From positions 1 through 64,000 of the forward strand of contig JAIXTP010000017.1 of NCBI GenBank assembly GCA_027483895.1: a stretch of 64,000 nucleotides of DNA, written 5' to 3'. The notes beneath the pieces are model-generated. The model saw only the letters and a list, made by a program, of their open reading frames with translations. It was not told the DNA's origin and made no database searches. This document shows, piece after piece, positions 51,989 through 61,124 of this stretch; positions within the stretch are counted from its first letter, which is position 1; every line of letters begins with the position of its first letter. The position numbers were made by a program, and so were the translations under genes. This DNA comes from Hyphomicrobiales bacterium (GTDB taxonomy: Bacteria > Pseudomonadota > Alphaproteobacteria > Rhizobiales > Beijerinckiaceae).

Positions 51989-52105
51989 GTGCCGTTCGCT
52001 CCGTATTGGCCTTCGTCTTGCGCGTCTCGAAGAGATATCGGCATGACGATCGATGTCGTTTCCGTTTCGATAAATGTTCTCTTAGAGCCGACTGGTGTCA
52101 ATCGA

Positions 52106-52123
52106 ATGTGCGTTCCAGCACAT
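52106..52123. promoter_or_regulatory. CRP-geometry operator, site 8 (before the translocon operon)
   Basis: ATGTGC-N6-GCACAT, a perfect 6+6 inverted repeat followed by CCGG as at site 2, lies 117 bp upstream of the translocator chaperone start, in the gap after sctR. It separates the translocon unit from the export operon. Confidence 0.72.
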
Positions 52124-52158
52124 CCGGTGAACACAAGAAGAAAACCGACATTGATTGG

Positions 52159-52800
52159 TCAGATGTAGGTCTTTACGACCGCCAACGTCAGTTTCGACCA
52201 GCCGTCGACCATGACGAAGAGCAGAAGTTTGAACGGAAGCGAGATCGTCAGGGGGCTGACCATCATCATTCCCATCGCGAGAAGGATGTTCGATACGATC
52301 AGATCGATGGCGATGAAGGGGAGATAGATCAGGAATCCTATTTCGAAGGCTTCGCGCAGTTCCGTCAGCGTGAAGGCAGGCAGGACGATCAGGATATTGT
52401 CCGGACCGATCGTGTCGCGCATCGATTGCGGCCAGAGAACGGTCGCCGTTTCGAAGAAATATTGCAGCTCCCGCTGGCCCGCGTTCTTCTTCAGGAAGGC
52501 GAGGACCGGGGGCATGGCGGCGTTGTAGACCGCCTCCGCATCCGCGACGCCGAAGCCGCGGCCGGGCACGGCCGAAGCGGCGGCCCAGGCCTCTCGGATC
52601 ACGGGCGCCATGACGAAGATCGAGATGATCATGGCCACCGCGTTCAGCGCGACGTTGGGCGGCGTCTGCTGCGTGCCGATCGCGTTGCGGATCAGCATCA
52701 GGACGATGGCGATCTTCAGGAAGGAACTCGCGGCGATCGCCATGAACGGCACGAGGGCCGCGGCGGCGAGGGCCAGGATGAGATTGAGCGGTTCGATCAT
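52159..52800 (-). CDS. sctR: Export-apparatus protein SctR
   Basis: A 213-residue FliP-family protein, five copies of which form most of the export gate pore. The signature is SSFLKIAIVLMLIRNAIGTQQTPPNVALNAVAMIISIFVMAPV (about 25–67), followed by FTLTELREAFEIGFLIYLPFIAIDLIVSNILLAMGMMMVSP with the family ELxxAFxxGFxxxxPFxxIDxVxxxxLxxMGMMM pattern. Intact. It is the last gene of the long export operon. Confidence 0.97.
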   Translation of the reverse strand: MIEPLNLILALAAAALVPFMAIAASSFLKIAIVLMLIRNAIGTQQTPPNVALNAVAMIISIFVMAPVIREAWAAASAVPGRGFGVADAEAVYNAAMPPVLAFLKKNAGQRELQYFFETATVLWPQSMRDTIGPDNILIVLPAFTLTELREAFEIGFLIYLPFIAIDLIVSNILLAMGMMMVSPLTISLPFKLLLFVMVDGWSKLTLAVVKTYI

Positions 52801-52833
52801 GTCGCCACCGGTTGCGCCGCGTGATCGCCCGGC

Positions 52834-53166
52834 TCAGCGCCGGACGAATGTCCGGTCGATGCGGACGCCGAAACGATCGTCGAGGCGCACGAGGTGCCCT
52901 TCGGCGATCACGCGGTCCCCGTTGCGGACCGTCACGACGAGGTTTTCCGCAGGCTCCGTTTCCGGGAGCGTGACGAGACCGCCTTCGGTCCAGGCCGCGA
53001 CTTCCGCCAAAGACACCGTCTTCCCGGGCAGATGGAATTCGAGCGTCACCAGCAGCTCGCCGGCAGCGACGGGGGCATGCGTGACCCCGGCCTGGGCCGG
53101 GGCGCTCGCCGCATCTCCCGCGTCCGGCGCCGGATGCGCTTCGGAAGGCGTTTCGTCTTGCGTCAT
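52834..53166 (-). CDS. SctQ C-terminal SPOA protein (FliN/HrcQb-like)
   Basis: A 110-residue protein whose ATG overlaps the sctQ stop (ATGA). The first ~40 residues are Ala/Pro/Asp-rich. The SPOA domain follows (LLVTLEFHLPGKTVSLAEVAAWTEGGLVTLPE, then VVTVRNGDRVIAEGHLVRLDDRFGVRIDRTFVRR), the pattern of FliN and HrcQb. As a separate gene, it shows that the C-ring SctQ is split here, as in Pseudomonas HrcQa/HrcQb, instead of using an internal start. Confidence 0.88.
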   Translation of the reverse strand: MTQDETPSEAHPAPDAGDAASAPAQAGVTHAPVAAGELLVTLEFHLPGKTVSLAEVAAWTEGGLVTLPETEPAENLVVTVRNGDRVIAEGHLVRLDDRFGVRIDRTFVRR

Positions 53167-53876
53167 GAGTGCGTATCCAGAATGAGGCCGCCGTCTTCCG
53201 TGCCGCGGACCGGGTAGACCTTCTCGCCGATGCGCAGCGCGTCGAACGGACCCGCGAGAGGGCCGAGAAGCACGACGTCGCCCGTGGAAAGCGCTTCGGC
53301 TTCCGCGACGGTGACGGTCAGCGAGGCGATGCGGGGCAGGACTTCCACCATGACCTCCGGATCGGGCGCGGGCGGTCCGGTCAATGTCGGGCCGGCGGCG
53401 CGGGCAAGCGCGACGAGGTCGGACCGCGTGCCCGCGACCAGCAGAGATCCGGCGGGCGCGCCGTCCCGGGAGAAGTCGAGGACCAGCCCTATATGGTCGA
53501 CGAGGCGTGATGCGGGGCGGGTGCCTGCATGTTCCGGGACCGGGCCCGGCCATGCGGCGGCGGCCCTGAGGAGCATGAGCGCGCTCATCAGCGGACGCAC
53601 CGCGCGCGGCAGCGAGAACAGCCGGTCGGGCGGCAGCTGCAGGCCCTGCGGGAGATCCGGAGGCAGCGCGAGCCATTCATAGGCGAGCGTGGCGCCGCCG
53701 ATCCTCATCAGGTCGACATCCGTCGTCGACCACGCGCGGTCGGAGGCGCGGATCCGGAGAGCGAGCGCTTCCGAGAGCGGTTGCGGCTCGGCGAAGCGTG
53801 AAAGGACCGCGTTCAGGGTGTCGGCGTCGGCGGCGCGCAGCCGGATCCGGGGCAAGGGGTCGAGACCTTCGGTCAT
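53163..53876 (-). CDS. sctQ: Cytoplasmic sorting-platform protein SctQ (N-terminal part)
   Basis: A 237-residue protein of the FliM/SctQ group. The N-terminal two-thirds are poorly conserved (LRAADADTLNAVLSRFAEPQPLSEALAL). The C-terminal ~75 residues form an SPOA-like domain (VEVLPRIASLTVTVAEAEALSTGDVVLLGPLAGPFDALRIGEKVYPVRG). The second SPOA domain is encoded by the next gene. It overlaps both neighbours by 4 bp. Confidence 0.88.
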   Translation of the reverse strand: MTEGLDPLPRIRLRAADADTLNAVLSRFAEPQPLSEALALRIRASDRAWSTTDVDLMRIGGATLAYEWLALPPDLPQGLQLPPDRLFSLPRAVRPLMSALMLLRAAAAWPGPVPEHAGTRPASRLVDHIGLVLDFSRDGAPAGSLLVAGTRSDLVALARAAGPTLTGPPAPDPEVMVEVLPRIASLTVTVAEAEALSTGDVVLLGPLAGPFDALRIGEKVYPVRGTEDGGLILDTHS

Positions 53877-54559
53877 GCCTCGTCCTCCTCATGGCGCCGG
53901 TCGTCGGCGGCCGACGCGAAGACGATGCGGATCCGAAGGTCGCCGAAGCGCGCGCGGAGAGCCTCGGCCATGAGGCCCACGGGGCAGCCGGTCCGCAGGG
54001 CGAAGGTCTCGGCCGTGACGTCGAAACGGATCTCGATGTCGCGCGCGTCTCCGCTCAAGGAGGCGGTGATCGGGAGAGCATCGCCGAAATCGAGGCGGCA
54101 GGAGACCGAGCGAGCGGCGAGCAACGGATCCCGCAGATTGAAATCACGGACGAGACGTTCGATGGCGGCCACGCCGGTCCGCGCCGTTGCCGGCAGCTGC
54201 GATGCGTCGTCGCCCACGGGGCGGGCGTCCGAGAGGCCGCCCGGATCCTGAAGCGGGAAAGCGTGCGGGGCGAAGCGATGCTCGAACCCATCCTCTCGGC
54301 CGCGCTCGCCCGGCTCCGCGTCGCGGCCGGTCGGGCGCGGGTGCTCGTCGCCGTTTTCCGCCCGTGCCGCGATCATGCGTTCGAGCATCGCGCGGCGACG
54401 TTCGAAATCCGTTCCGCTCCACTGCGAGCCGTGCCGTCCGGAGAGGCCGGCCTGCACGCCGTTGCGTCCCGAGGCTGCGGCGCCGGAGGTCGAAGACCCG
54501 CCGTCCGCGCCCGCCGCGCGGGGACCGCGCGGATCCGTTCCGCGGATCTCATGAACCAT
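53873..54559 (-). CDS. sctP: Needle-length/substrate-switch protein SctP
   Basis: A 228-residue protein between sctO and sctQ, the SctP position. The N-terminal half is Gly/Ser/Arg/Pro-rich and disordered. The C-terminal half has the T3S4-like domain (IERLVRDFNLRDPLLAARSVSCRLDFG, then DIEIRFDVTAETFALRTGC and ALRARFGDLRIRIVF). SctP sets the needle length and switches substrate class through contact with SctU. ATG 54559 has GGGGA 8 bp upstream; 54568 is an alternative. Confidence 0.8.
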   Translation of the reverse strand: MVHEIRGTDPRGPRAAGADGGSSTSGAAASGRNGVQAGLSGRHGSQWSGTDFERRRAMLERMIAARAENGDEHPRPTGRDAEPGERGREDGFEHRFAPHAFPLQDPGGLSDARPVGDDASQLPATARTGVAAIERLVRDFNLRDPLLAARSVSCRLDFGDALPITASLSGDARDIEIRFDVTAETFALRTGCPVGLMAEALRARFGDLRIRIVFASAADDRRHEEDEA

Positions 54560-55049
54560 GAGCCGCATCCCCGTCGGGCGTCCGCATCGGCTTGGCGAAG
54601 AGTTCCTCGACCTCGCCCTCTTCCCGCGCCTCGGCCTCTGCCAGCATGAGGTCGCGTACATGGCCGTGGAGGAAGACGTATTTCTCCTTGGCCCGGACCG
54701 CCGCGGCATGGGCCTCGCGCGCATCGGAGAGTTCGCGCCTGAAGCGCGCGACGACGTGCTCCATGCGCGTGACTTCGTCGACGACTTCCTGATGAGTTTC
54801 GGCCAGCCGGACGAGCCCGGCCTTCATGTCCTCGACGGCATCCTGCGCGACGATGCGGCCCATCACCGTGTCGTAGACGGCCTGTTCGCGCTCGGGATAG
54901 CTCCGCACGCTTTCGTCGCGGATCTCGACGGCCCGGTCCAGTTCCGCCTCGGCTTCCCGCAAGGCGCGACGCTTCACCTGCACCAGCCGGAGAGCCTCCT
55001 GCTCGCGCATGTCCTTGATCTTGAGAAGGCGGGCGATCTTCCGAATCAA
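54549..55049 (-). CDS. sctO: ATPase stalk protein SctO
   Basis: A 166-residue protein of the YscO/FliJ type, two antiparallel helices forming the central stalk of the SctN hexamer. Sequence is almost wholly helical and charged ([89 protein letters not shown]). The start overlaps the sctN stop (ATGA) and the end overlaps sctP. Confidence 0.9.
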   Translation of the reverse strand: MIRKIARLLKIKDMREQEALRLVQVKRRALREAEAELDRAVEIRDESVRSYPEREQAVYDTVMGRIVAQDAVEDMKAGLVRLAETHQEVVDEVTRMEHVVARFRRELSDAREAHAAAVRAKEKYVFLHGHVRDLMLAEAEAREEGEVEELFAKPMRTPDGDAAHGS

Positions 55050-56419
55050 CGGGTCAGTTCTTCGAGTCGAGCGAGGGTTTCGTCGAATGTATTGAACTCA
55101 TTGGTTCTTTGACAGAGAAATTCCTTGATCGCCTTGTGCTTCGACACCGCAAGATCGAGGGCGGGATCTCCTCCGGGCTTGTATTCTCCGACTTGGATCA
55201 GGAGTTCGATGTCATTGTAGGCGGCGATCCACGAATTGACCTGGCCCGCCATTTTCTTGTGCTGATCGGAGACGACCTTGTCCATGACGCGGCTTTTCGA
55301 TGCCGTCACGTCGATAGCGGGATAATGGTTCGAGGCCGCGAGCTTGCGGGACAGGATGATGTGTCCGTCAAGGATCGAGCGGGTCTCGTCCGCCACCGGC
55401 TCGGTCATGTCGTCGCCTTCGACGAGCACCGTGTAGAAGGCGGTGATCGACCCCTTGTCGTTCATCCCGACGCGTTCCATCAGCTTCGGAAGGTTCGAGA
55501 AGACCGAGGGCGGGAAGCCGCGGCGGGTCGGGGGTTCGCCGGCGGCGAGGCCGATCTCGCGCAGCGCGCGGGCGAAACGCGTGACGGAGTCCATCAGGAA
55601 CAGGACCTTCTTGCCCTGATCTCGGAAATGCTCGGCGATCGCGGTGGCGATGAAGGCGGCCTTCATGCGCTCCATCGAGCTGCGGTCGGAAGTGGCGCAT
55701 ACGATGATGCATTTCGCCATGCCGTCCGGGCCGAGATCGTGCTCGATGAATTCCCGCACTTCGCGGCCGCGTTCGCCGATCAGCGCCATGATGACGATGT
55801 CGGCCTCGCACCCCTTCACCAGCATCGACAGCAGCGTCGACTTGCCGCCGCCCGCGGCGGCGAAGATGCCCATGCGCTGGCCTTCGCCGACGGTCAGCAT
55901 GCCGTCGAGCACGCGCAAGCCCATCGGGATCGGATCCTTGATGATCCGGCGCGTCATCGGGTTCGGCGGATCGGCATAGACGGGCCGCCACGCGACGGGT
56001 CGGAACGGCCGGTCGGATCCGTCGATGAACTGCCCGAGCCCGTCGATGACGCGACCCAAAAGGTCCGGGCCGACCGGTACTTCCTGCACACGGCCGGTCC
56101 GTCGGACCTCCGTGACCGGGGTGATGCCCTGTGTCTCGCCTATGGGGGCGAGAAGCGCCTCGTTCTCGATGAAGCCGACGCATTCGGCATAGATGCTGGT
56201 CTCCGTGCCGCGCGTATGCAGCTCGACGATCTCGCCGATCTGGATGCGCGGCACGACGGCATGGATGATGGTACCGACGACGCGGGTGACGCGGCCCGTC
56301 ACCCGGAAGAATTCGAGATCGTGGAGGCGATCCTCGATCCGCGATTTCTGCTCGGACAGGAGGCCTTCCAGCGTCTTGCGGCGCTCGGCATAGATCGCAT
56401 CGAGGGTTTCAGCGGTCAT
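55046..56419 (-). CDS. sctN: T3SS ATPase SctN
   Basis: A 457-residue F1-beta-like ATPase that unfolds substrates and strips chaperones. Walker A is AAAGGGKST (187–195), followed by [18 protein letters not shown] (the catalytic Glu in GERG), Walker [37 protein letters not shown], and [46 protein letters not shown] in place of GSGVGKST is a type III variant. It is intact and full length. Confidence 0.97.
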   Translation of the reverse strand: MTAETLDAIYAERRKTLEGLLSEQKSRIEDRLHDLEFFRVTGRVTRVVGTIIHAVVPRIQIGEIVELHTRGTETSIYAECVGFIENEALLAPIGETQGITPVTEVRRTGRVQEVPVGPDLLGRVIDGLGQFIDGSDRPFRPVAWRPVYADPPNPMTRRIIKDPIPMGLRVLDGMLTVGEGQRMGIFAAAGGGKSTLLSMLVKGCEADIVIMALIGERGREVREFIEHDLGPDGMAKCIIVCATSDRSSMERMKAAFIATAIAEHFRDQGKKVLFLMDSVTRFARALREIGLAAGEPPTRRGFPPSVFSNLPKLMERVGMNDKGSITAFYTVLVEGDDMTEPVADETRSILDGHIILSRKLAASNHYPAIDVTASKSRVMDKVVSDQHKKMAGQVNSWIAAYNDIELLIQVGEYKPGGDPALDLAVSKHKAIKEFLCQRTNEFNTFDETLARLEELTR

Positions 56420-56479
56420 CGGCGCAGGCTCCGAAGTCTAGGCCGTTCTTCGCGGTTCCGTGGGCGGTGAGGAGGGGCA

Positions 56480-57595
56480 TCATCGCGGCGGGGCCCGATC
56501 CAGCGAGGTTTCGACTTCGATGACGCCGTGCAGAAGCGGGCGGCCCTGATAGAGCGAGGAGCGGTTCTTCTCGATCCAGACGAGGATCTCCGCGAGCGCC
56601 TCGAAGAATTCGACCGGCACGGGTTCGTTCACGTCCGCATCGACGAAGAGATGGCGCGCCAGAGCGGGGCTGCGGAAGATCGGAACGCCCGCGGCCTCCG
56701 CTTCTCCGCGGATCCATGCCGCCTGCATGTCCGCGCCCTTGGCCGTGACGACGGGCAGCGGCACGCGCTCGCGGTCGTACAGAAGCGCGACGGCATAATG
56801 CGTCGGGTTGACGATGACGGCCGAGGACTTCTTGACGATGCCGCCGTCGCCCATCGCGAGTTCCTGCGCGATCTGCCGCCGCTTGCCCTTGATGTGCGGG
56901 TCGCCCTCGGACTCCTTGTATTCCCGCTTCACCTCGTCCTTGGTCATCATCAGGCTCTTGGTGTGCGTGCGCCGTTGGAAGGCGTAGTCCGCACCCGCGA
57001 TGACGAGGAAGGCGAAGGCCGAATAGCGGAAGATGTCGCCGAGCATCAGGCTCGCGAGCGCGTTCACGCAGCCCAGCCCGCAATGCACGGTCTGCAGAAG
57101 GCTGCCGATATTGTCCTTGAGCGCGATGGTCAGCAGGATCGAAAGAAAGACGATCTTGATGATGTTCTTGAGCGTCTCGACGAGATGCTTGAGAGAGAAG
57201 ATCCGCTTGAAGCCCGCCAGCGGGCTGATCTTGTCGAGCTTCGGCATCACGGACTCGCCCGCGACCAGAAAGCCGAACTGTCCGACATTCGACGCGATGC
57301 CGAGGAAGATCACCAGCGCCAGCATGGGCAGCAGGACGACGACGAGCAGATCGTAGAGCCCCTGCAGTTGCGCATAGGCCACCATCGTGAAATTGCCGTC
57401 GCGATAGGCGGGCACTTCGAAGGCGACCGTCATCCGTTCGAGCACGCTGTCCCAGGAGAACCAGACATAGGCGATGAGCCCGAACAGCGTGGTCGTGATC
57501 ACGACCTCCTGGCTGCGCGCCACCTGACCTTTCTGGCGGGCGTCGCGCTCCTTCTTCGGCGTCGGGAGTTCGGTCTTTTCGCCGCTCTCGCTCAT
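56480..57595 (-). CDS. sctU: Autoproteolytic switch protein SctU
   Basis: A 371-residue FlhB/YscU-family protein. The N-terminus has the family opening (GEKTELPTPKKERDARQKGQVARSQEV), four membrane segments (35–205), then a cytoplasmic linker (KDEVKREYKESEGDPHIKGKRRQIAQE). The self-cleavage motif N263-P-T-H266 is intact (VIVNPTHYAVAL). Cleavage there permits the switch from early to middle and late substrates with SctP. The sctN gap is 60 bp. Confidence 0.97.
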   Translation of the reverse strand: MSESGEKTELPTPKKERDARQKGQVARSQEVVITTTLFGLIAYVWFSWDSVLERMTVAFEVPAYRDGNFTMVAYAQLQGLYDLLVVVLLPMLALVIFLGIASNVGQFGFLVAGESVMPKLDKISPLAGFKRIFSLKHLVETLKNIIKIVFLSILLTIALKDNIGSLLQTVHCGLGCVNALASLMLGDIFRYSAFAFLVIAGADYAFQRRTHTKSLMMTKDEVKREYKESEGDPHIKGKRRQIAQELAMGDGGIVKKSSAVIVNPTHYAVALLYDRERVPLPVVTAKGADMQAAWIRGEAEAAGVPIFRSPALARHLFVDADVNEPVPVEFFEALAEILVWIEKNRSSLYQGRPLLHGVIEVETSLDRAPPR

Positions 57596-57596
57596 G

Positions 57597-58442
57597 TCAT
57601 CGTCCCGGAGCCAGTTCGGGCAGGACTTCGCGGAAAGAACGTTCCCCCCCGAGCAGCCGGACCGCGAGATCGGCTTCGGCGTAGAAGCGCGAAGATGGGC
57701 GCAGCGCGAAATCGAGCGCGATGGGGAAGAAGAAGACCATCATGAAGATGGCGAGTGCGCTCTTGATGGGCATGGCCAGAATGAAGACCTGGATCTGCGG
57801 CGCGAAGCGGCTGACCATGGCCAGCGCGAATTCCGCGATGAACATCACGAGCACGATCGGGGCCGCGATCAGGACGAGAAGTTCCATCGCCCGCGCGAAG
57901 ATCGTCATCAGGGCGCCCGCGGCCCGGATGTCGAGGTTCGGCAGCCACGAACCCGCCGGAAAGATCGCGTAGGAGAGATAGAAGACGTTGAAGAAGACGA
58001 ACATGCCGCCGATGGCGAAGAAATAGACGGTCACCGCCTGCGAGAAGAGGATCGCGATCGGCGAGGCTTCCTGGCCCATCAGCGGGTTCACGGCGGTGGC
58101 GATGGCCGCGCCGCGCTGGTTGTCGATGACGTTGCCGATGCCCTCCATCACCCAGAAGATCCAGCCCAGCGCGTAGCCGAGCATGTAGCCCTTGAAATAT
58201 TCGACCGCGAGAACGGCGATCAGCGTGAATTCGAACTTCGGCGGGATCGACCCGGGCGCTACGGCCGCATGCGTCATCGGCAGCACGAAGACCAGCGCCA
58301 CCACGGCCCTGACGAGGCGGCCGACCGCATTGGCGGGGAGCACGTAGGTGGTCAGAAGAAAGCCGTAGAGCCGGGAGGCGACGACGAAGATCCAGATGAC
58401 CGTCGACTCGTAGCTCTTGGCCAAAGCGACGATTTCGCTCAT
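57597..58442 (-). CDS. sctT: Export-apparatus protein SctT
   Basis: A 281-residue FliR-family membrane protein, the cap of the export gate. Six or more membrane helices, with TYVLPANAVGRLVRAVVALVFVLPM, YALGWIFWVMEGIGNVIDNQRGAAIATAVNPLMGQEASPIAILFSQ (the FliR/SctT signature in the middle), and LVLIAAPIVLVMFIAEFALAMVSRFAPQIQVFILAMPIKSALAIFM near the end. It overlaps sctS by 4 bp and abuts sctU. Confidence 0.96.
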   Translation of the reverse strand: MSEIVALAKSYESTVIWIFVVASRLYGFLLTTYVLPANAVGRLVRAVVALVFVLPMTHAAVAPGSIPPKFEFTLIAVLAVEYFKGYMLGYALGWIFWVMEGIGNVIDNQRGAAIATAVNPLMGQEASPIAILFSQAVTVYFFAIGGMFVFFNVFYLSYAIFPAGSWLPNLDIRAAGALMTIFARAMELLVLIAAPIVLVMFIAEFALAMVSRFAPQIQVFILAMPIKSALAIFMMVFFFPIALDFALRPSSRFYAEADLAVRLLGGERSFREVLPELAPGR

Positions 58443-58714
58443 GGCCGCGAGACGAGCCTCGGGATCTTGTCGACGACCGAGGTCGTGTAGGCGACCATCT
58501 CGCTGCCGGTGAAGGCGGCGGTGGCGGCGAGCGTGGCGGCGACCGCGATCAGCTTCACCGCGAAGGGCAATGTCTGTTCCTGGACCTGCGTCAGCGCCTG
58601 GATCAGGCTGACGATGAGCCCTACGCCCGACGCCACCAGGATCGTGGGCATCGAGAGATAGAGCACCAGGATCATCACCTGGCTCAACTGATCCGTCGCG
58701 GCGGCGGGCGTCAT
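58439..58714 (-). CDS. sctS: Export-apparatus protein SctS
   Basis: A 91-residue FliQ-family protein with two membrane hairpins: MILVLYLSMPTILVASGVGLIVSLIQALTQVQEQTLPFAVKLIAVAATLA. The motif GLIVSLIQALTQVQEQTL is diagnostic. Four copies join SctR5–SctT1 in the export pore. Confidence 0.97.
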   Translation of the reverse strand: MTPAAATDQLSQVMILVLYLSMPTILVASGVGLIVSLIQALTQVQEQTLPFAVKLIAVAATLAATAAFTGSEMVAYTTSVVDKIPRLVSRP

Positions 58715-58736
58715 GATGCTGCCGGTCCTCGCGCGT

Positions 58737-61124
58737 TCATCGCAGCGTCATTTCCCGACGGAGCTTCTGCGTGATCTGCGAGATCTCGCCGGACGTCCGC
58801 AGGACGCGGGGCGTGAGCAGGATCATCAGTTCCGTCTTCGTGACGCTGTCGGTGGTCTGCTTGAAAAGATCGCCCACGACCGGGACCTTGGATACGACCG
58901 GGACGCCGGAGGTGGTCCGGTTCAGGCGGTTCTGGATGAGGCCGCCGAGCGCGACCGTGCCGCCCGAGAAGGCCAGCACGTCGGAGGTGATCCGGCGCGT
59001 GTTGATCGTCGGCGTCAGCGTGCCCGTGTCGGCGTTGCGGTCGGCCTGGCTGACCTCCTGCGTGACCGAGAGATTGACGCTGTTGTCGCCGTTGATCTTG
59101 GGCCGGACCTGCAGAATGATGCCGGTGTTCTTGACCTGAACGGTCTGCGTGGTCTGGCCGTATTGGTTCGTGTTCGTGGCGGACGCGAACGGAACTTCCT
59201 GACCGATCTGCAACCGAGCCTCCTGCCCGTCGACGACGGTCAGGTAGGGCGTCGAGATGATTTTGACGTTCGTCACCGCCTGAAGGACCTGCACCACCGC
59301 CTTCACCGGAACGCCCTTCACCACACCCGACAGCGTGATGGCGCCGCCCGGGCCGTCGCCCGAGGGCAGGGTGGTCACGCCGCCCTGCGAGGAGGGCGCG
59401 AAACGCGGTCCTGAGCCCGCATAGATGTTCGTGGCGCCCGCATCGGCGATGTTGTGTTGGATGAACCAGCTCACCCCGTATTGCAGCGTATCGTTCAGCT
59501 CCACTTCGAGAACCGTGGCCTCGATCGCGACCTGCGCCTGCGGCACGTCGATCGCTTCGAGGATGTCCTTGATGCGTTGGAAGGTCGCAAAATCGGAATA
59601 AACGAGCAGGGAATTGTTCCGCTCGTCCGCCGTGATCGTCAGATTTTCGTCCCCGGACACCACAACCGGCCCGGATCGCTCGGCGTCTCGGCTGCTTCCT
59701 CCGCCGCCTCCGCTCCCGCCGCCGTTTCCGTTCCCGGCGAAGCGTCTCGTATCGGAGAAGGTCACGCGCGGCGGCGCCGTTTCCGCCACCAATCCGCCTT
59801 CCGAATCCGTCGACATGCGGGGTGCCGAAGGCGTGAAGCGCATCGCCTTGTTGATATTGAGGGGGTCGGTCCCTTCGCCTGCTCCGGAACGTCCGGTCGG
59901 TGCCGGATTGTCCGGGCGCGGCGCGGCCCCGGCCGAAGCGCTCCGTCCGCCGCCGTTCGATTTGCCGCCGAAGACCGCCGTGAGCTGGTCCGCCGCGACC
60001 CGCGCGGGAATGGTCCTGAGCGGGATCACGCGGACTTCGAAGCTCGACCGGACGGAGGTGTCCAGCCGCACGACGAGCTTGACGATCCCTGCCAGCAGCC
60101 CCTTGTCGGAAGAGCTGATCATGAGGGCCTGACGTCCCGCGAGCGGAATGACGCTGAAATCCGTCTCGCCCCGCTCGGTGTAGAGCTGGCGGATCTCGGC
60201 GGCGATCTGCTCGGGCTCGCTGCGCGTCAGCGGGACGATGCGCACCACGTCGTTGCCCAGCGCGGAGCCGGAAACGGTTCGGATCAGCCCTTCGATCTGG
60301 GCAAGTTCCGCAGGATTGGCCATCACATAGAGCACGCCCTGTCCGGGGGCGGGCAGCACGGCGGTATCGGGCGGCAGCAACGGGCGGATGAAGTCCGCGA
60401 CCTTCTTCGCATTGGCGCCCGGAACGGGGATCACGCGCATGCGGGCGTCGACGGAAGAGCTCGTCTGCACCATCGTCGCGAGCTGCTGGAGCAAAGCGGG
60501 CGGCCCGACGTAATGAATGCCGTTCAGCTCGCGGATCGTCAGCCCGTTGAGCGCCAAAACGTCCCGCACGACGGCGAGCAGCCGGTCCCGGCCGACGGGG
60601 GTCGTCGTGCGGAAGTTGACGACTCCGGGGAGGTCGCCCGGCGCGATGTAGTTAAGCCCGAGCGCGCCGCGCAGAACGCGGTCGAGGAATTCGGGCACGG
60701 GCGTGTTCGAGAAATTGAGGTCGACGACCTGCGCCGAGCCCGAGTCGCCCCGCGCGCCGGACCCGCCGAAGCCGTAGGCGCCCGCCGAATCGGATCCGTC
60801 GGCGCGCAGCGCCCCTTCGAAGCTCGGAATGCCGGCGGAATTGTCGTGCATCGTGCCGGGGCGGGGCCGAAGCGGCGCGGCCACCCCGCCGTCGTCGGCG
60901 AGGATGATCTCCTCGGTCGCCGGCATCACCCTGCTGTCGTCGATCGCCTCGGTGAGGCGCGTGCAGCCGACGCTCGACAGAGAAAGGCAAAGCGCAACAA
61001 GGAGTTGCAGAGTCGGGAGCAGCCTCGGGTGCGAACGCGCGACATCGCTCCGGGCTCGATCGCATGGACCGAGCGAACGGACGTTCGGCAGAACTCCCGA
61101 ACGCGGCGACACCGACTGACCCAC
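58737..61124 (-). CDS. sctC: Outer-membrane secretin SctC
   Basis: A 795-residue secretin. The likely start is GTG at 61124. N-domains contain VDLNFSNTPVPEFLDRVLRGALGLNYIAPGDLPG and several N1/N3-type repeats (ANAKKVADFIRPLLPP, VIPLRTIPARVAADQLTAVFGG). The C-terminal secretin domain starts around residue 510 with IEATVLEVELNDTLQYGVSWF, continues with VPFASATNTNQYGQTTQTVQVKNTGIILQVRPKI and ends in VPVVGDLFKQTTDSVTKTELMILLTPRVL. A Gly/Ser-rich insert lies at about residues 450–480. The leader ends in LSLSSVGC, a weak lipobox. First gene of the export operon. Confidence 0.95.
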   Translation of the reverse strand: MGQSVSPRSGVLPNVRSLGPCDRARSDVARSHPRLLPTLQLLVALCLSLSSVGCTRLTEAIDDSRVMPATEEIILADDGGVAAPLRPRPGTMHDNSAGIPSFEGALRADGSDSAGAYGFGGSGARGDSGSAQVVDLNFSNTPVPEFLDRVLRGALGLNYIAPGDLPGVVNFRTTTPVGRDRLLAVVRDVLALNGLTIRELNGIHYVGPPALLQQLATMVQTSSSVDARMRVIPVPGANAKKVADFIRPLLPPDTAVLPAPGQGVLYVMANPAELAQIEGLIRTVSGSALGNDVVRIVPLTRSEPEQIAAEIRQLYTERGETDFSVIPLAGRQALMISSSDKGLLAGIVKLVVRLDTSVRSSFEVRVIPLRTIPARVAADQLTAVFGGKSNGGGRSASAGAAPRPDNPAPTGRSGAGEGTDPLNINKAMRFTPSAPRMSTDSEGGLVAETAPPRVTFSDTRRFAGNGNGGGSGGGGGSSRDAERSGPVVVSGDENLTITADERNNSLLVYSDFATFQRIKDILEAIDVPQAQVAIEATVLEVELNDTLQYGVSWFIQHNIADAGATNIYAGSGPRFAPSSQGGVTTLPSGDGPGGAITLSGVVKGVPVKAVVQVLQAVTNVKIISTPYLTVVDGQEARLQIGQEVPFASATNTNQYGQTTQTVQVKNTGIILQVRPKINGDNSVNLSVTQEVSQADRNADTGTLTPTINTRRITSDVLAFSGGTVALGGLIQNRLNRTTSGVPVVSKVPVVGDLFKQTTDSVTKTELMILLTPRVLRTSGEISQITQKLRREMTLR

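Noticed and set aside
52159-58714. Flagellar export genes (fliP, fliQ, fliR, flhB, fliI)
   Set aside because: SctC secretin, SctJ/SctD, SctW, needle and translocators in the same locus show an injectisome; no flagellin, hook or motor-switch genes are present.
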